Shown here: piece by piece, positions 19,221 through 28,342 of the stretch | Layout: each line of letters starts with the position of its first letter | Numbering within the stretch: the stretch's first letter is position 1 | Notes under the pieces: model-generated | What the model was told of the DNA's origin: nothing | What the model saw: the letters and a program-made list of their open reading frames with translations, nothing else | The model's database searches: none | Program-made: the position numbers and the translations under genes | From: Paenibacillus plantiphilus | Lineage (GTDB): Bacteria > Bacillota > Bacilli > Paenibacillales > Paenibacillaceae | Length of the DNA: 64,000 nucleotides | Assembly (NCBI RefSeq): GCF_927798095.1 | Contig: NZ_CAKMMF010000005.1 | Coordinates: 186,001 to 250,000 of the forward strand | Reading direction: 5' to 3'

Positions 19221-19470
19221 GCGCAACCCTGACAATAACGGTCAGTGTTGTAGGCTGATTTAAACATAGAACTACCGGATAGGTGATTAGTTGAACGATT
19301 TTTTTATGAACAATTACCATACTGTAGCTCTTTAGACGACGAAACCTGTTGTAGATTTGTAATATTAACCTGACACATTATATTCACTATTTTCATTCGA
19401 CATCATTCGTTAATAATAATGTTTTTTCTTCGAAAGACATTTTGAAATCCTGTGAGAAAGCGAAGATTAT
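19221..19470. other. AT-rich intergenic region
   Basis: No gene is seen. The sequence becomes clearly AT-rich towards the toxin-immunity pair, marking the edge of a compositionally different segment. Confidence 0.4.
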
Positions 19471-19514
19471 AAAAAAACAGGTCAATCATGGTGGTATCTG
19501 ACCATAATCGACCT
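19471..19514 (-). terminator. Terminator of the toxin-immunity pair
   Basis: On the minus strand CAGGTCGATTATGGT pairs with ACCACCATGATTGACCTG (a few mismatches), followed by seven Ts. Confidence 0.88.
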
Positions 19515-19563
19515 GCTTCGTGTAACTACATTCTTCGTTTTATCTCAGGCCCAAGGTTAGAAC

Positions 19564-19914
19564 TTAGTTAATAATATAAACCTGTCTATCATATTCTATT
19601 TGATTATTATCAACGTCTACTTTAAGCTGACCTGATAATACCTTATCCAAGTGCCACCACCATTGAGTTATTGGCTCCGCGCTTTTGTTCCAGATAAAAA
19701 TTGGTTGTAAATAATCGTGATATTCCTCGGCCCTATCTAGAAGAGCTTTGTCATATTCCTTTAAATTTACTTTATCCTCTTCATCAAGCGCTGAATATGC
19801 CTCCCATAGTGAACTTCTAGATGCTAATAAATAATGATATTCAAAAGGACTCAGGACTAATTCGTCTGATATGCCATAACCAAAGTTTCTAATAGTAACT
19901 TTAATGTCTGTCAT
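19564..19914 (-). CDS. Putative immunity protein for the adjacent large toxin
   Basis: The 116-residue acidic cytoplasmic protein has no signal peptide or membrane segment and no motif that I recognise. Notable features are a SPFEYHYLLASRSSLW stretch and an aromatic EPITQWWWHLDKV segment. It begins with an ATG that shares one base with the toxin stop (TAATG), so it is translationally coupled directly behind the toxin tip, the standard position of an immunity gene in polymorphic toxin loci. The low GC content matches the toxin tip. The role is inferred from position. Confidence 0.7.
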   Translation of the reverse strand: MTDIKVTIRNFGYGISDELVLSPFEYHYLLASRSSLWEAYSALDEEDKVNLKEYDKALLDRAEEYHDYLQPIFIWNKSAEPITQWWWHLDKVLSGQLKVDVDNNQIEYDRQVYIIN

Positions 19915-22900
19915 TATTTAAGCACATCCTTTATTTGACCTATATATTTATATCCTTTATCTGGTGCCAGATAACCTTCATATGAAGGTTTGGTTGGAGG
20001 GAACGACGTTTCCATAATTCCATCTTTTCCAACCATTACAATCCAATCTTTATCCCCAATAACATAGTATTTTTGAGAGAACCCTTCTTTATAATACTCG
20101 TATATCTCATTGTTTGAGTTCCTAACTAAACTCATAATCTTATTATTATAATCTTCTGCTGTCCATGTATCTGGTATATGTCCATACTTCTTTCTCGTTT
20201 GAATGTGTTCTTCTAATTTTCCAGGTTTCCATTGTGGCCCATTTTCAAACATATTACTCAGTAAATCCTGAATTACTTTCCTCGTTTCAGCATCAACTTT
20301 CCCCGTACCCTCAACCCGCTCACCATTCTCCAATTCCTCATTATGCTCAAGCTTCTCTTCCACCAGCTTGGATTCCTTTGAGCCGATTCGTTCAAATAGC
20401 TCTCTCAACTGAGGACCCAGCCTTGCCATGAGCTGAGCGCCTTTTGCCGTGCCGCCTACAACGGTCAGTATCTCTACAACTTTGGCTAAGTCACGACCAA
20501 ACTGCTGGTTTTCCGAATATTTCCCGTGACCATCCAAAATATATTGATAATTGTTCGATACATTCTCGAATGGCTTAACAAATTCATTCGCCAGCGTCTG
20601 CCCGACTACTTCGCCGATCGCTTTTATTGTAATCTTCTTATCGAAAATCGCTTTCCCCAATTCGAATATGCCTGGTATGGTTTCATTATACAAGCGTGAA
20701 TCAAAAGGGTTCAACGCCAGCACGCCATCGATAATTTCTAGTCCATCCTCCACTAATTGGCTGACAAATCCATCCCCAATCCCAACGACTGTCGCCATTT
20801 TGTTCAAATAGCTCGAAGAAATCTCATCCGGCGAATTGGCCCAGTGAATCTTTCTGCCTAAGGAAACATCGGTGTGAGCCATGTACAGCAGCTCGCTGTT
20901 GATCTTGCCGTCCACCTCAATGCTCGTATTAAATACGCCCTGATAATAGGAGTTGTTCTTCAGCACATGCTGATACATCCCGACTGCGATGAGAAGCTCC
21001 TTATTGTATGAGCCCGTTATACCGCCTTCATAGAAGCCTAATTTCTTCAGATAGCCCTGCATCTTTTCGATATCAGCTTTAGGTACATCCTTGTTGTATT
21101 GTGCTATTGTATCACGGAACATCTTGTCCGTACGTAATTGCTTCCAATCGATCTGGAAGAAATTCGGCTCTAGCTTCTTAATATCCAGCGTTGCGCCATG
21201 CTCCAATTGATCATAAGCTTCCCAATAGGATTGTAACGCTTTCTCAGAGTCGACCTGCTTGATCGCTTCTTTCATTTCTTTGCGCAATGTCATAACCGCT
21301 TGATTGCGTGTATCCATAACAAAGGATGGCAACGCGAATAATCCCTGTTTGCCATTGGTATGCTGATTGAGTGCCTCCAGCATGCTCTTTATTTTGGCCG
21401 TTCTCGTATCAATTGTATGCTGATAGTTCTGATAGGGCTGTGCTTGATCATTGGTACTTGCCCGAATGTCCCAGCTCATTTTCTTGTATTCATATAGCTC
21501 TTTCATTTGCTTGTCTAACTCATTCGTATTGGTGGGAATTAAATAGTTTCCCATTCCCGCTTTCTTAGCCAGCTCCACATTATGAACTCTTGCAAGCTTG
21601 CGATCCTGAACATTCGCTTCCATATGTTCATCGCCTTTATACGTCCACTCCATCATAGAAATGCGAATGGTCTCACTATTGATTGCATCCAGCTTCGTAT
21701 CGAAAGCTGTACTCAATGTTGTGTATTTACTGTTAGCTGCATTCTTCAAAGAGGCGAGCGCCGCTGTCATTTGACTCGAATTCGCACTGGCAGCGCCCTG
21801 CCAAAATTGCTGTTTAGCCAATAGAACGCTTGTATTCATCTTATCAAGCTCAACAATGGCCGTTGCAAGAGGATCAGCTTTGAGATTGTTTTTCGCAATT
21901 ACTTTTAGCGCTGCGATGTTTCGATCCGGAGACTCCATCCTCTCCATCTGACTCCATTCCGTTTTTTTCAGATGCAGGAGGAAGCCGTCTACCTTAGACT
22001 GACTGACAGATGCTGATCGGCTAATAGTAAGCGTCGTTCCTTGAGCCCGGAGCTGCTGAAGATGCTCAATCGTATTGATCGCATTGTCATAATTGCCGTT
22101 CTGAAGATGCTCACTGAGCTTATTGCGCGCAGTCAAAAATGTCGTGTTCTTCTCATCTACCTTGGTCTGACCAATAATCCCTTTTACATTGCTATATTGA
22201 TTCTGCAAGCTCGTAATCGTTTTCTTCAATGCGATGTACCTGTCGGAATTACCCAGGTCAACCTCATTCCAATAGTCTTTCTTCAATCTCATGATCTCGT
22301 TATTGACTCTATTCATTGCAATGTCGTGGAAGTCAACAGAAAGCTGTACCCCGCGGAACTGGTTGAAGATCCCTTCCAACTCTTTAAGCACCGCCGTATT
22401 ATCTATTGACTCGACTGCAGTGGAATTGGCGACATTGGACCAGTATTGCGCCCGCTTGTTCACAATCCCGTTCAATCTGCTGTTCATCCCGTCGATAGTG
22501 GGTTGGGACAGCTGAATTAGCCCAGCTTGCAGCGGCGAACCTACGCTATTGCGAATTTGTCTGGCTTCCTCAAGCGCCCTGGCTGCTGCTGCATGACTAT
22601 TATCCAATGTGAGGCTGCCATACTCCGCGAATTTAGTAAGAATGCTTTTGTTAAGCTGATCTAACTTGTAGCCATCACCTGATAGAGAGCTGCCTGATCC
22701 CGAAGCCCGTGTCATCGCTAACTGAGCATTCTCCATTCCTTTGGAATCAAATTTGCTTCTGGCTTCGTAATAATCCTTCTTGGCTTGCAGGAACTGGTTG
22801 TTCTGATTATCAAGCTGAGTCAATTCGTTGGTTCTTGTATTTACATATCTGACCGACGCTGCCGCTTTGCCAGCCCGGTCAGCCGCATCCATTCCTGCTT

Positions 22901-24050
22901 GATCCAGATTAGCTCTCGCCTGCCACCAAGCTTTCTTCGCCTGCAGCAGCTTCTCTTGAGCCTGCAGCTTTGCATTGTATAGAGCCGTTTGCTGATTCTC
23001 AAGTGCTATCAGCTTGTCCGTTACCTTAGCTCCCTGTTTCTTCAATCCTTCATAAGCTTGATTCAGCTCATTAGCTTTGGACACATCATCATTTAATTTT
23101 GCAGTCCAGAACTGCTGTCTTACTGAGAACAGTCTCTCATTCAATAGGTTCTGAGCTGTGTTCGGATTCGGTGCTGGAGGTGCTGGAGGTGCTTTGGGTA
23201 TTGATGCTTTTGCCCTTTCCTGCGCTTCGTATTTGGCCCGATACTGGCTCTCCATCTGTCTCATCGAATCCGTGTCCACAGCACCTTTGGCTCGCCACCT
23301 GGCACCCTCGGCTTCCGCATTTCTCAAACCGGCTTCATTACCAGCCAGCTTGGCTTCCCACCAATTTCTTTTGGAATTGTATAGATTGTCATTGACGAAG
23401 CTCTGCCATCGTTTCTGATTGGATTGATCCAACTGGGCCATCTCATTCGTTTCTTGAGCTCCCTGACTGCGCAATGTAGCACCTAGAGATGCAGCAGTGT
23501 TCATGCCTGCCTGATCATCACGAAATCGGGCATCCCACCATTGGCTCTTGGCACTTAATAGCAGTGTGTTCAAAGTGCTCTGAGAAGGTTTGCCATATCC
23601 CGAAGAGGAATAGGATGTGGAAGAGGATGATGAGGTTGAAGGAGTCGTCGGACGACTTGGTGTCTGCGTTGCTGGCGGTGTTGGACTTGAACTTGTTGAA
23701 CCCTCATTCCTGCGGGCAATATTATCCCGTATTGCTGCAACAACTGCACTTACGTTGATAACAGCATTTGTGGACGAGGATGAAGATGATGAGGTTGAAG
23801 GAGTCGTCGGACGGCTTGGTGTCTGCGTTGCGGGCGGTATTGGAGTTGAACTTGTTGAGCTCTCATTCCTACGGGCAACATAATCCCGAAATACAGCAGC
23901 AACTGCACTTACGTTGATAACAGCATTTGAGGATGAGGATTGACTGCTGGTTGTTGGAGGTGGTGTTGAAGTTTTGCTTGTAGCTGCATTTTCTTTCTCT
24001 TTTTTCGCTTGCATGTATTCTTTTAAGAGTGCACCATTAATGGTAGTCAC
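19914..24050 (-). CDS. 1378-residue polymorphic-toxin-like protein with K-x-x-W-W helical repeats
   Basis: Domains in order: a short helix; a Ser/Thr/Pro-rich region with two near-identical 53-residue repeats (about 42-145), each holding NAVINVSAV; a helical region (about 160-950) with about a dozen loosely spaced repeats around K-x-x-W-W-x-A-R/K (Trp/Tyr near 171, 230, 315, 375, 427, 537, 593, 699, 750, 802, 860, 943); a peptidoglycan-binding-like segment (about 990-1060, MQGYLKKLGFYEGGITGSYN); a pre-toxin segment with Gly-rich hydrophobic helices (1065-1225); and a C-terminal tip (about 1255-1378) with His1282 and His1291 and a YYVIGDKDWIVMVGKDG hairpin like BECR-fold RNase toxins. No Sec signal or LXG domain is evident. 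The start is GTG, eight bases after AAAGGGG. The immunity gene overlaps the stop. The nuclease role is inferred. Confidence 0.82.
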   Translation of the reverse strand: MTTINGALLKEYMQAKKEKENAATSKTSTPPPTTSSQSSSSNAVINVSAVAAVFRDYVARRNESSTSSTPIPPATQTPSRPTTPSTSSSSSSSTNAVINVSAVVAAIRDNIARRNEGSTSSSPTPPATQTPSRPTTPSTSSSSSTSYSSSGYGKPSQSTLNTLLLSAKSQWWDARFRDDQAGMNTAASLGATLRSQGAQETNEMAQLDQSNQKRWQSFVNDNLYNSKRNWWEAKLAGNEAGLRNAEAEGARWRAKGAVDTDSMRQMESQYRAKYEAQERAKASIPKAPPAPPAPNPNTAQNLLNERLFSVRQQFWTAKLNDDVSKANELNQAYEGLKKQGAKVTDKLIALENQQTALYNAKLQAQEKLLQAKKAWWQARANLDQAGMDAADRAGKAAASVRYVNTRTNELTQLDNQNNQFLQAKKDYYEARSKFDSKGMENAQLAMTRASGSGSSLSGDGYKLDQLNKSILTKFAEYGSLTLDNSHAAAARALEEARQIRNSVGSPLQAGLIQLSQPTIDGMNSRLNGIVNKRAQYWSNVANSTAVESIDNTAVLKELEGIFNQFRGVQLSVDFHDIAMNRVNNEIMRLKKDYWNEVDLGNSDRYIALKKTITSLQNQYSNVKGIIGQTKVDEKNTTFLTARNKLSEHLQNGNYDNAINTIEHLQQLRAQGTTLTISRSASVSQSKVDGFLLHLKKTEWSQMERMESPDRNIAALKVIAKNNLKADPLATAIVELDKMNTSVLLAKQQFWQGAASANSSQMTAALASLKNAANSKYTTLSTAFDTKLDAINSETIRISMMEWTYKGDEHMEANVQDRKLARVHNVELAKKAGMGNYLIPTNTNELDKQMKELYEYKKMSWDIRASTNDQAQPYQNYQHTIDTRTAKIKSMLEALNQHTNGKQGLFALPSFVMDTRNQAVMTLRKEMKEAIKQVDSEKALQSYWEAYDQLEHGATLDIKKLEPNFFQIDWKQLRTDKMFRDTIAQYNKDVPKADIEKMQGYLKKLGFYEGGITGSYNKELLIAVGMYQHVLKNNSYYQGVFNTSIEVDGKINSELLYMAHTDVSLGRKIHWANSPDEISSSYLNKMATVVGIGDGFVSQLVEDGLEIIDGVLALNPFDSRLYNETIPGIFELGKAIFDKKITIKAIGEVVGQTLANEFVKPFENVSNNYQYILDGHGKYSENQQFGRDLAKVVEILTVVGGTAKGAQLMARLGPQLRELFERIGSKESKLVEEKLEHNEELENGERVEGTGKVDAETRKVIQDLLSNMFENGPQWKPGKLEEHIQTRKKYGHIPDTWTAEDYNNKIMSLVRNSNNEIYEYYKEGFSQKYYVIGDKDWIVMVGKDGIMETSFPPTKPSYEGYLAPDKGYKYIGQIKDVLK
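23610..23927 (-). repeat. In-frame tandem duplication in the toxin N-terminus
   Basis: Two copies of about 159 bases encode 53-residue units that differ at few positions: NAVINVSAV, a short amphipathic helix ending ARRNE, and a Ser/Thr/Pro tract with PPATQTPSRPTTPSTS. The unit may present a repeated docking or export helix. Confidence 0.85.
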
Positions 24051-24601
24051 AAATCAAACCCCTTTATATACAAAATGCAATAATGTTGATTCTAAGTCTT
24101 TTTGATAAAATATGTCAATAATCGTATTTATTAATTTTTTATCATAATTCATAGACTTAACACCACAAACCATCGCTTAAATTGGCAATTATGATGAGGT
24201 GCAATTGTCACTAGCGATACAGGGCCGTTATTTAGTGCCATTTTCCCAATCACGTCCGATGATCGTTTGTCCCGATCTAACCTTTCCCTTACGGATCGAA
24301 TAAACAGTTTTACGTTTCGTAAATATTCTTTGCTGTCCGTATAATGATCTTTGCAGTCGACTTACATGATTTTCGATTTGAACGAATGAACTGCACCAAA
24401 TGGATACTCAGCGGCGCATAGATAAAATTCAAGTCGTGCATGCAGTCAGAAAAAGTAAATCCGCAACAATCGCAGCATTTGAAAATCGATTCTTATCGGG
24501 CATCTTTATATGGAAAATAATTAGGCGTATGTCCTTCGGAATAATGACAAATAATCTAGGAAAGGGTTGGTTAGCTGGCGATTAATGGAGGGATAGAAGC
24601 G
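24051..24601. other. Intergenic region between toxin and DUF421 genes
   Basis: About 550 bases with no supported gene. The left part is very AT-rich and should hold the toxin promoter on the minus strand. A TATAAT at 24340-24345 on the plus strand could serve the DUF421 gene, but its -35 is poor. A 61-codon open frame from 24400 has no ribosome binding site. Confidence 0.45.
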
Positions 24602-25480
24602 ATGCCGAACTGGATGGAAGTGGCCCTGCGCACTTTATTGGCCGTTGTGGTGCTGTTCGTTATGACCAAGCTGCTGGGGAAGAGACAGGTTAGCCAGCTG
24701 TCGTTGTTCGAGTATATTACAGGAATCACGATAGGAAGTCTGGCAGCATATATATCGCTTGACCTTGATGCAAGATGGTATATGGGAATTGTTTCTCTGG
24801 TCGTATGGGTAGCTGTATCAGTAGGCATCGAATTTCTGCAGATGAAGAGCAAGAAGGGGCGCGATTTCATCGATGGCAAGGGAACGGTGCTGGTTAAGAA
24901 GGGCAGAGTGCTGGAGGACAACCTGAAGAAGGAACGAATGACCTCGGATGAGCTTCTGGAGCAGCTGCGCAAGAAAAATGTCTTTAAGGTAGCAGATGTC
25001 GAATTCGCAATGATGGAGCCGAGCGGCGATATCAATGTGATGCTTACGAAGGAAAACCAGCCGTTAACAGCCAAGCATCTGGGCATAAAGATGGCGTCCG
25101 AGGACGTGCCGCAAGCTGTTATCATGGATGGGGTCATTATGGACGAGGCATTGCAGACGGCCGGTTATGATCGGGCTTGGCTGAAGGGCCAATTGGATAG
25201 ACTTAGGACGACTACGGAGCAAGTGTTTCTCGCTCAGGTGGATTCAAACGGGAAGCTGGACGCAGATTTGTACACCGGCGACACGCAGGCGCAGTTGCAG
25301 TCGCAAATGAAGCAGGCTGAGAAGGCCGACTTGTACTCGATGATGACCAAATGCAAAGCCGATCTGGAGCTGCTTGGCAGCCTTGCAGCCAAAAACAAGC
25401 GAGAGCAGCAGAAGTATCAGCAATCCGCGAGCAAGCTGCAGGATGTCATCGTAGAAGTGGAATCGCTGCTTCGCAAATAG
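24602..25480 (+). CDS. DUF421 (YetF/YkjA-type) membrane protein
   Basis: The 292-residue protein has three predicted N-terminal membrane segments (about 6-24, 34-54, 60-80), with KLLGKRQVSQLSLFEYI in the first loop. This is the hallmark of the DUF421/YetF family. A cytoplasmic YetF domain follows, and then an extra C-terminal helical extension of about 75 residues rich in Lys, Glu and Gln. YetF-family proteins in Bacillus are linked to the spore membrane and envelope; function is not established. GGAGGG lies nine bases before the ATG. Confidence 0.88.
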   Translation: MPNWMEVALRTLLAVVVLFVMTKLLGKRQVSQLSLFEYITGITIGSLAAYISLDLDARWYMGIVSLVVWVAVSVGIEFLQMKSKKGRDFIDGKGTVLVKKGRVLEDNLKKERMTSDELLEQLRKKNVFKVADVEFAMMEPSGDINVMLTKENQPLTAKHLGIKMASEDVPQAVIMDGVIMDEALQTAGYDRAWLKGQLDRLRTTTEQVFLAQVDSNGKLDADLYTGDTQAQLQSQMKQAEKADLYSMMTKCKADLELLGSLAAKNKREQQKYQQSASKLQDVIVEVESLLRK

Positions 25481-25594
25481 TGCAGCTATATAATACGGAT
25501 GGCGGATGGGAACAGAAGTCGCTGCGCAGGCAGAATGATCATACGATCGCTGTTGTTTACAGATTTTCTGATGATAGCGGGCTTCTCCATAATG

Positions 25595-25646
25595 AAGCTG
25601 CAGGAGGCGGGCAGAATGAGCTGCCAGCCTCCCGCAGCTTTATTGT
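25595..25646 (+). terminator. Terminator after the DUF421 gene
   Basis: AAGCTGCAGGAGGC and GCCTCCCGCAGCTT form a long stem with an inner GGCAG/CTGCC, followed by TATTGT. Confidence 0.8.
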
Positions 25647-25664
25647 ATCTTCATATTGCACGCA

Positions 25665-25694
25665 TTGACACTTTAAGATGCCGTCTGCTAGACT
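25665..25694 (+). promoter_or_regulatory. marR-emrB promoter
   Basis: A perfect TTGACA (25665-25670) and TAGACT (25689-25694) are separated by 18 bp, with TGC just before the -10. Confidence 0.75.
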
Positions 25695-25698
25695 GATG

Positions 25699-25712
25699 GT
25701 CAATATATTGAC
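25699..25712. promoter_or_regulatory. Perfect 14-bp palindrome, probable MarR operator
   Basis: GTCAATATATTGAC is perfectly palindromic and lies four bases after the -10, between the transcription start and the MarR start codon. This is where an autorepressor of this family would be expected to bind. Confidence 0.75.
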
Positions 25713-25728
25713 TAATAAGGAGAGATGT

Positions 25729-26196
25729 ATGGACCAGCTTCAGAGAGAGATTGTCCTCAATGTCTACCGATGCTCCAATCTATTGGAACGAGTGGGCAGA
25801 GGGCTGGTGAACGAGGTAGGCTTATGCAGTGTGCAGCAGTGGTTTATTCTTGGGGTGCTGTATCGGCAGGGCGAGCTCTCGCTCAAGGATTTGACTAATA
25901 ATCTGCTTGTCACTAAGCAGAATATTACAGGGATGGTGCAGCGGCTGAAGCAAGGCGGTTATTTGTCTGCCTGGGAAGATCCAGCGGACAGGCGGATAAC
26001 CCGTGTCGGCTTGACTGATTTGGGCCGACAGGTATTCGAGGAGCTGTTTCATTCGAGCTCCGCGAGTAATGAGGACACCTTCTCCAGCTTCTCCCGTGAG
26101 GAAGTGGAACAGTTGTCGGAATTGATGGCGAAGCTCGTTAATGTATTGCAGCTGCAATCTGAGAGAGAGAAGGAATTAAGAAATGGACAAGAGTAA
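25729..26196 (+). CDS. MarR-family transcriptional regulator
   Basis: The 155-residue winged-helix protein has the MarR layout. The recognition segment is around LTNNLLVTKQNITGMVQRL, and the wing contains DPADRRITRVGLTDLG, the typical D-x-R-D/R signature. The start is the ATG at 25729, six bases after AAGGAG, rather than an earlier ATG within the promoter. It overlaps the downstream efflux pump by 14 bases, and a perfect palindrome at its promoter suggests autoregulation of both genes, relieved by a small ligand that the pump exports. Confidence 0.92.
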   Translation: MDQLQREIVLNVYRCSNLLERVGRGLVNEVGLCSVQQWFILGVLYRQGELSLKDLTNNLLVTKQNITGMVQRLKQGGYLSAWEDPADRRITRVGLTDLGRQVFEELFHSSSASNEDTFSSFSREEVEQLSELMAKLVNVLQLQSEREKELRNGQE

Positions 26197-27703
26197 AACC
26201 AATACGACCTGGACGGTCGCTGCTCTGCTGCTTGGTTTGTTCATGGCAGCGCTGGATCAGACGATCGTCTCTACAGCAATGCCGACAATTATCGGAGAGT
26301 TTGGAGACTTTGAGATGCTCGTTTGGGTATTCTCTGCGTATATGATAGCCAGTGTTATCGCAACACCGATATTCGGCAAGCTGTCTGATATGTATGGACG
26401 CAAAAGATTTTTTGTCATGGGCCTGATCGTCTTCCTCATTGGCTCGATTCTGTGCGGAATGGCAACGAATATGATTGAGCTCATTCTGTTCAGAGCGCTT
26501 CAGGGTATTGGCGGCGGAGCCATTATGCCGCTTTGCTTTGCCGTTATATTCGACATCTTCCCGCCGGAGAAGCGCGGCAAGATGAATGGTCTATTCGGTG
26601 CTGTGTTCGGCTTGTCCAGCGTATTCGGGCCGCTGGCGGGTGCTTATTTTACAGATCAAATCGATTGGCGCTGGGTATTCTATATCAATGTGCCGCTTGG
26701 CATCATCGCGCTCATTCTGCTCGGCCTCCACTATAAGGAGACGGTCAACAAGGTGAAACAGGTGATTGACTGGGCGGGAGTTGCGCTTCTAACAGCGACG
26801 ATTCTAAGTCTGATGTTTGCACTTGAGCTTGGGGGCAGCGGGAAGTATGCCTGGGGCTCGGTAGAGATTGTTAGCCTCTTTGCCGGCTCCGTCGTGTTCT
26901 TGATCCTGTTCCTGCTCGTAGAGCGTAAAGCAGTCAACCCGATTGTGTCGCTGCATTTATTTAAGAACAAAGTGTTCACTGCCAGCCAGGCAGCCAGTTT
27001 CTTATACGGAGCTATTATGATTGCCGGAGCTACGTACATTCCGATTTTTGTCCAGGGTGTATACGGGGGCTCGGCAAGCGCGGCAGGACAGACGCTTACA
27101 CCGATGATGCTCGGCGTTGTTGCCAGCTCCGTCATTGGCGGACGGTTTGTCGGGAAGTTTCTCTTCCGCAATATTATGCTTGTATCCGCGCTTGTGCTTG
27201 TCATATCGCTGTCCTTGCTGGGAACCATCAATGTGGATACAGAACGCTGGGTCGTCACTATGTACATGGTATTCGTCGGTCTTGGAATCGGGGTATCCTT
27301 CGTCGTCTTCAATATTGCGACGCTTCATGGAATCAGTCCGCAGCATAAGGGAGCTGCTACGTCGATGGTCGTCTTCTTCCGGACAATCGGCTCCGCGCTT
27401 GGCGTGACGATATTCGGCGTCATTCAGACCGCTCAGATGAAAAGCAATATAGCCAAGGTTATACCGGATGCACAGCAAGCAGAGGCGCTCTCAGACCCGC
27501 AGGCGCTGCTGCAGCCTGCTGTACGGAGCATGTTCGATGCTGAGATGCTGAAGAAGCTGACGGGCGGACTTGCGGATTCTATCGCGTTTATCTTCCAGTG
27601 GAGCTTAGTGCTGCCTATATTGGCAGGGCTTCTTGTACTGCTGATGGGACGTGCGAATGTAGGGCAAGAGAAGTCTGCTGAGCCGATTCGCAGCTTTGAA
27701 TAA
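26183..27703 (+). CDS. DHA2 (EmrB/QacA-type) MFS multidrug exporter
   Basis: The 506-residue protein has 14 predicted membrane helices and DHA2 signatures: LDQTIVSTAMPTI in helix 1, the loop motif GKLSDMYGRKR between helices 2 and 3, and a Gly-rich antiporter motif in helix 5. It should export hydrophobic drugs in exchange for protons. Its ATG lies inside the end of the marR gene, so the two form a tightly coupled regulator-pump operon. A terminator hairpin follows at 27776. Confidence 0.93.
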   Translation: MDKSKTNTTWTVAALLLGLFMAALDQTIVSTAMPTIIGEFGDFEMLVWVFSAYMIASVIATPIFGKLSDMYGRKRFFVMGLIVFLIGSILCGMATNMIELILFRALQGIGGGAIMPLCFAVIFDIFPPEKRGKMNGLFGAVFGLSSVFGPLAGAYFTDQIDWRWVFYINVPLGIIALILLGLHYKETVNKVKQVIDWAGVALLTATILSLMFALELGGSGKYAWGSVEIVSLFAGSVVFLILFLLVERKAVNPIVSLHLFKNKVFTASQAASFLYGAIMIAGATYIPIFVQGVYGGSASAAGQTLTPMMLGVVASSVIGGRFVGKFLFRNIMLVSALVLVISLSLLGTINVDTERWVVTMYMVFVGLGIGVSFVVFNIATLHGISPQHKGAATSMVVFFRTIGSALGVTIFGVIQTAQMKSNIAKVIPDAQQAEALSDPQALLQPAVRSMFDAEMLKKLTGGLADSIAFIFQWSLVLPILAGLLVLLMGRANVGQEKSAEPIRSFE

Positions 27704-27731
27704 CGAATAGGAACGAAGGGGGAAGGGGCTG

Positions 27732-27828
27732 TAGCAGGTATCCGCCTCGCTGCTTTCCTGTAAAAGCAGGGCCATAAAAAAAGTTGGAGAGGAAACGTTG
27801 CGTTTTCCTCCAACTTTTTATTTTCGGC
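27732..27828 (+). repeat. Terminator-bearing direct repeat, left copy
   Basis: About 97 bases beginning AGCAGGTATCCGCC contain a terminator (27776-27820: GTTGGAGAGGAAACG pairs with CGTTTTCCTCCAAC, A and T flanks). The same sequence, slightly diverged, recurs in the same orientation at 29335-29426. The left copy ends the emrB transcript. Confidence 0.85.
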
Positions 27829-27883
27829 GCTTCATCGCCGTGATCGTCTATACGAGGAAGCATCGTTTATCATTCTGGGCGCG

Positions 27884-28090
27884 TCAATCCTCTTTAGTAC
27901 TCTCCAAGATGATTCCCCAATCTAGATTATTTTCAAGCACCCTCTTTTCAAAAGCATCAATTCCGTTAGTTGTAATCGCAATTGTAATTTCATCCGAAGA
28001 ATCGTCCAATGGCTTAACTTCAATAAACCCTTTGTCCAATAGGTAGACAATCGCCCTATGTTGCTCAATATCAGATTGCTGGTAGAACAT
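27884..28090 (-). CDS. Small protein of unknown function
   Basis: A 68-residue acidic protein on the minus strand, with GGAGG three bases before the ATG. It has an alternating helix-strand pattern, with LLDKGFIEVKPLDD and ITIAITTNGIDAFEKR, that resembles a small winged-helix or MarR-like fold (Gly-Phe-Ile wing entry and an ITTNGIDAFE helix). That resemblance is weak. It lies inside the 1.5 kb AT-rich segment between two direct repeats. Confidence 0.5.
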   Translation of the reverse strand: MFYQQSDIEQHRAIVYLLDKGFIEVKPLDDSSDEITIAITTNGIDAFEKRVLENNLDWGIILESTKED

Positions 28091-28342
28091 GCACCTCCAA
28101 GATTAGCCCATCCAGTGGGAGTATACCATACCCAATAGATAGGCTATTAGTTGTTTGCTGAATTTATTCAAATGGTTATCCGCCAACCATATATTCTCCA
28201 TCAAAAGACTTTTGTCCTGAAAATTACATGTACATCACAAAAGAGACTTTTTTACAAAGTTTATATTATAGGAACTTTTATATGTATATAAAGAGGGAAG
28301 CTCCTTGTCCTATGCTTATCAATGAAAGGTGTTGATAAGCGG

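Noticed and set aside
24400-24585. 61-codon frame upstream of the DUF421 gene
   Set aside because: No ribosome binding site and no recognisable protein pattern.
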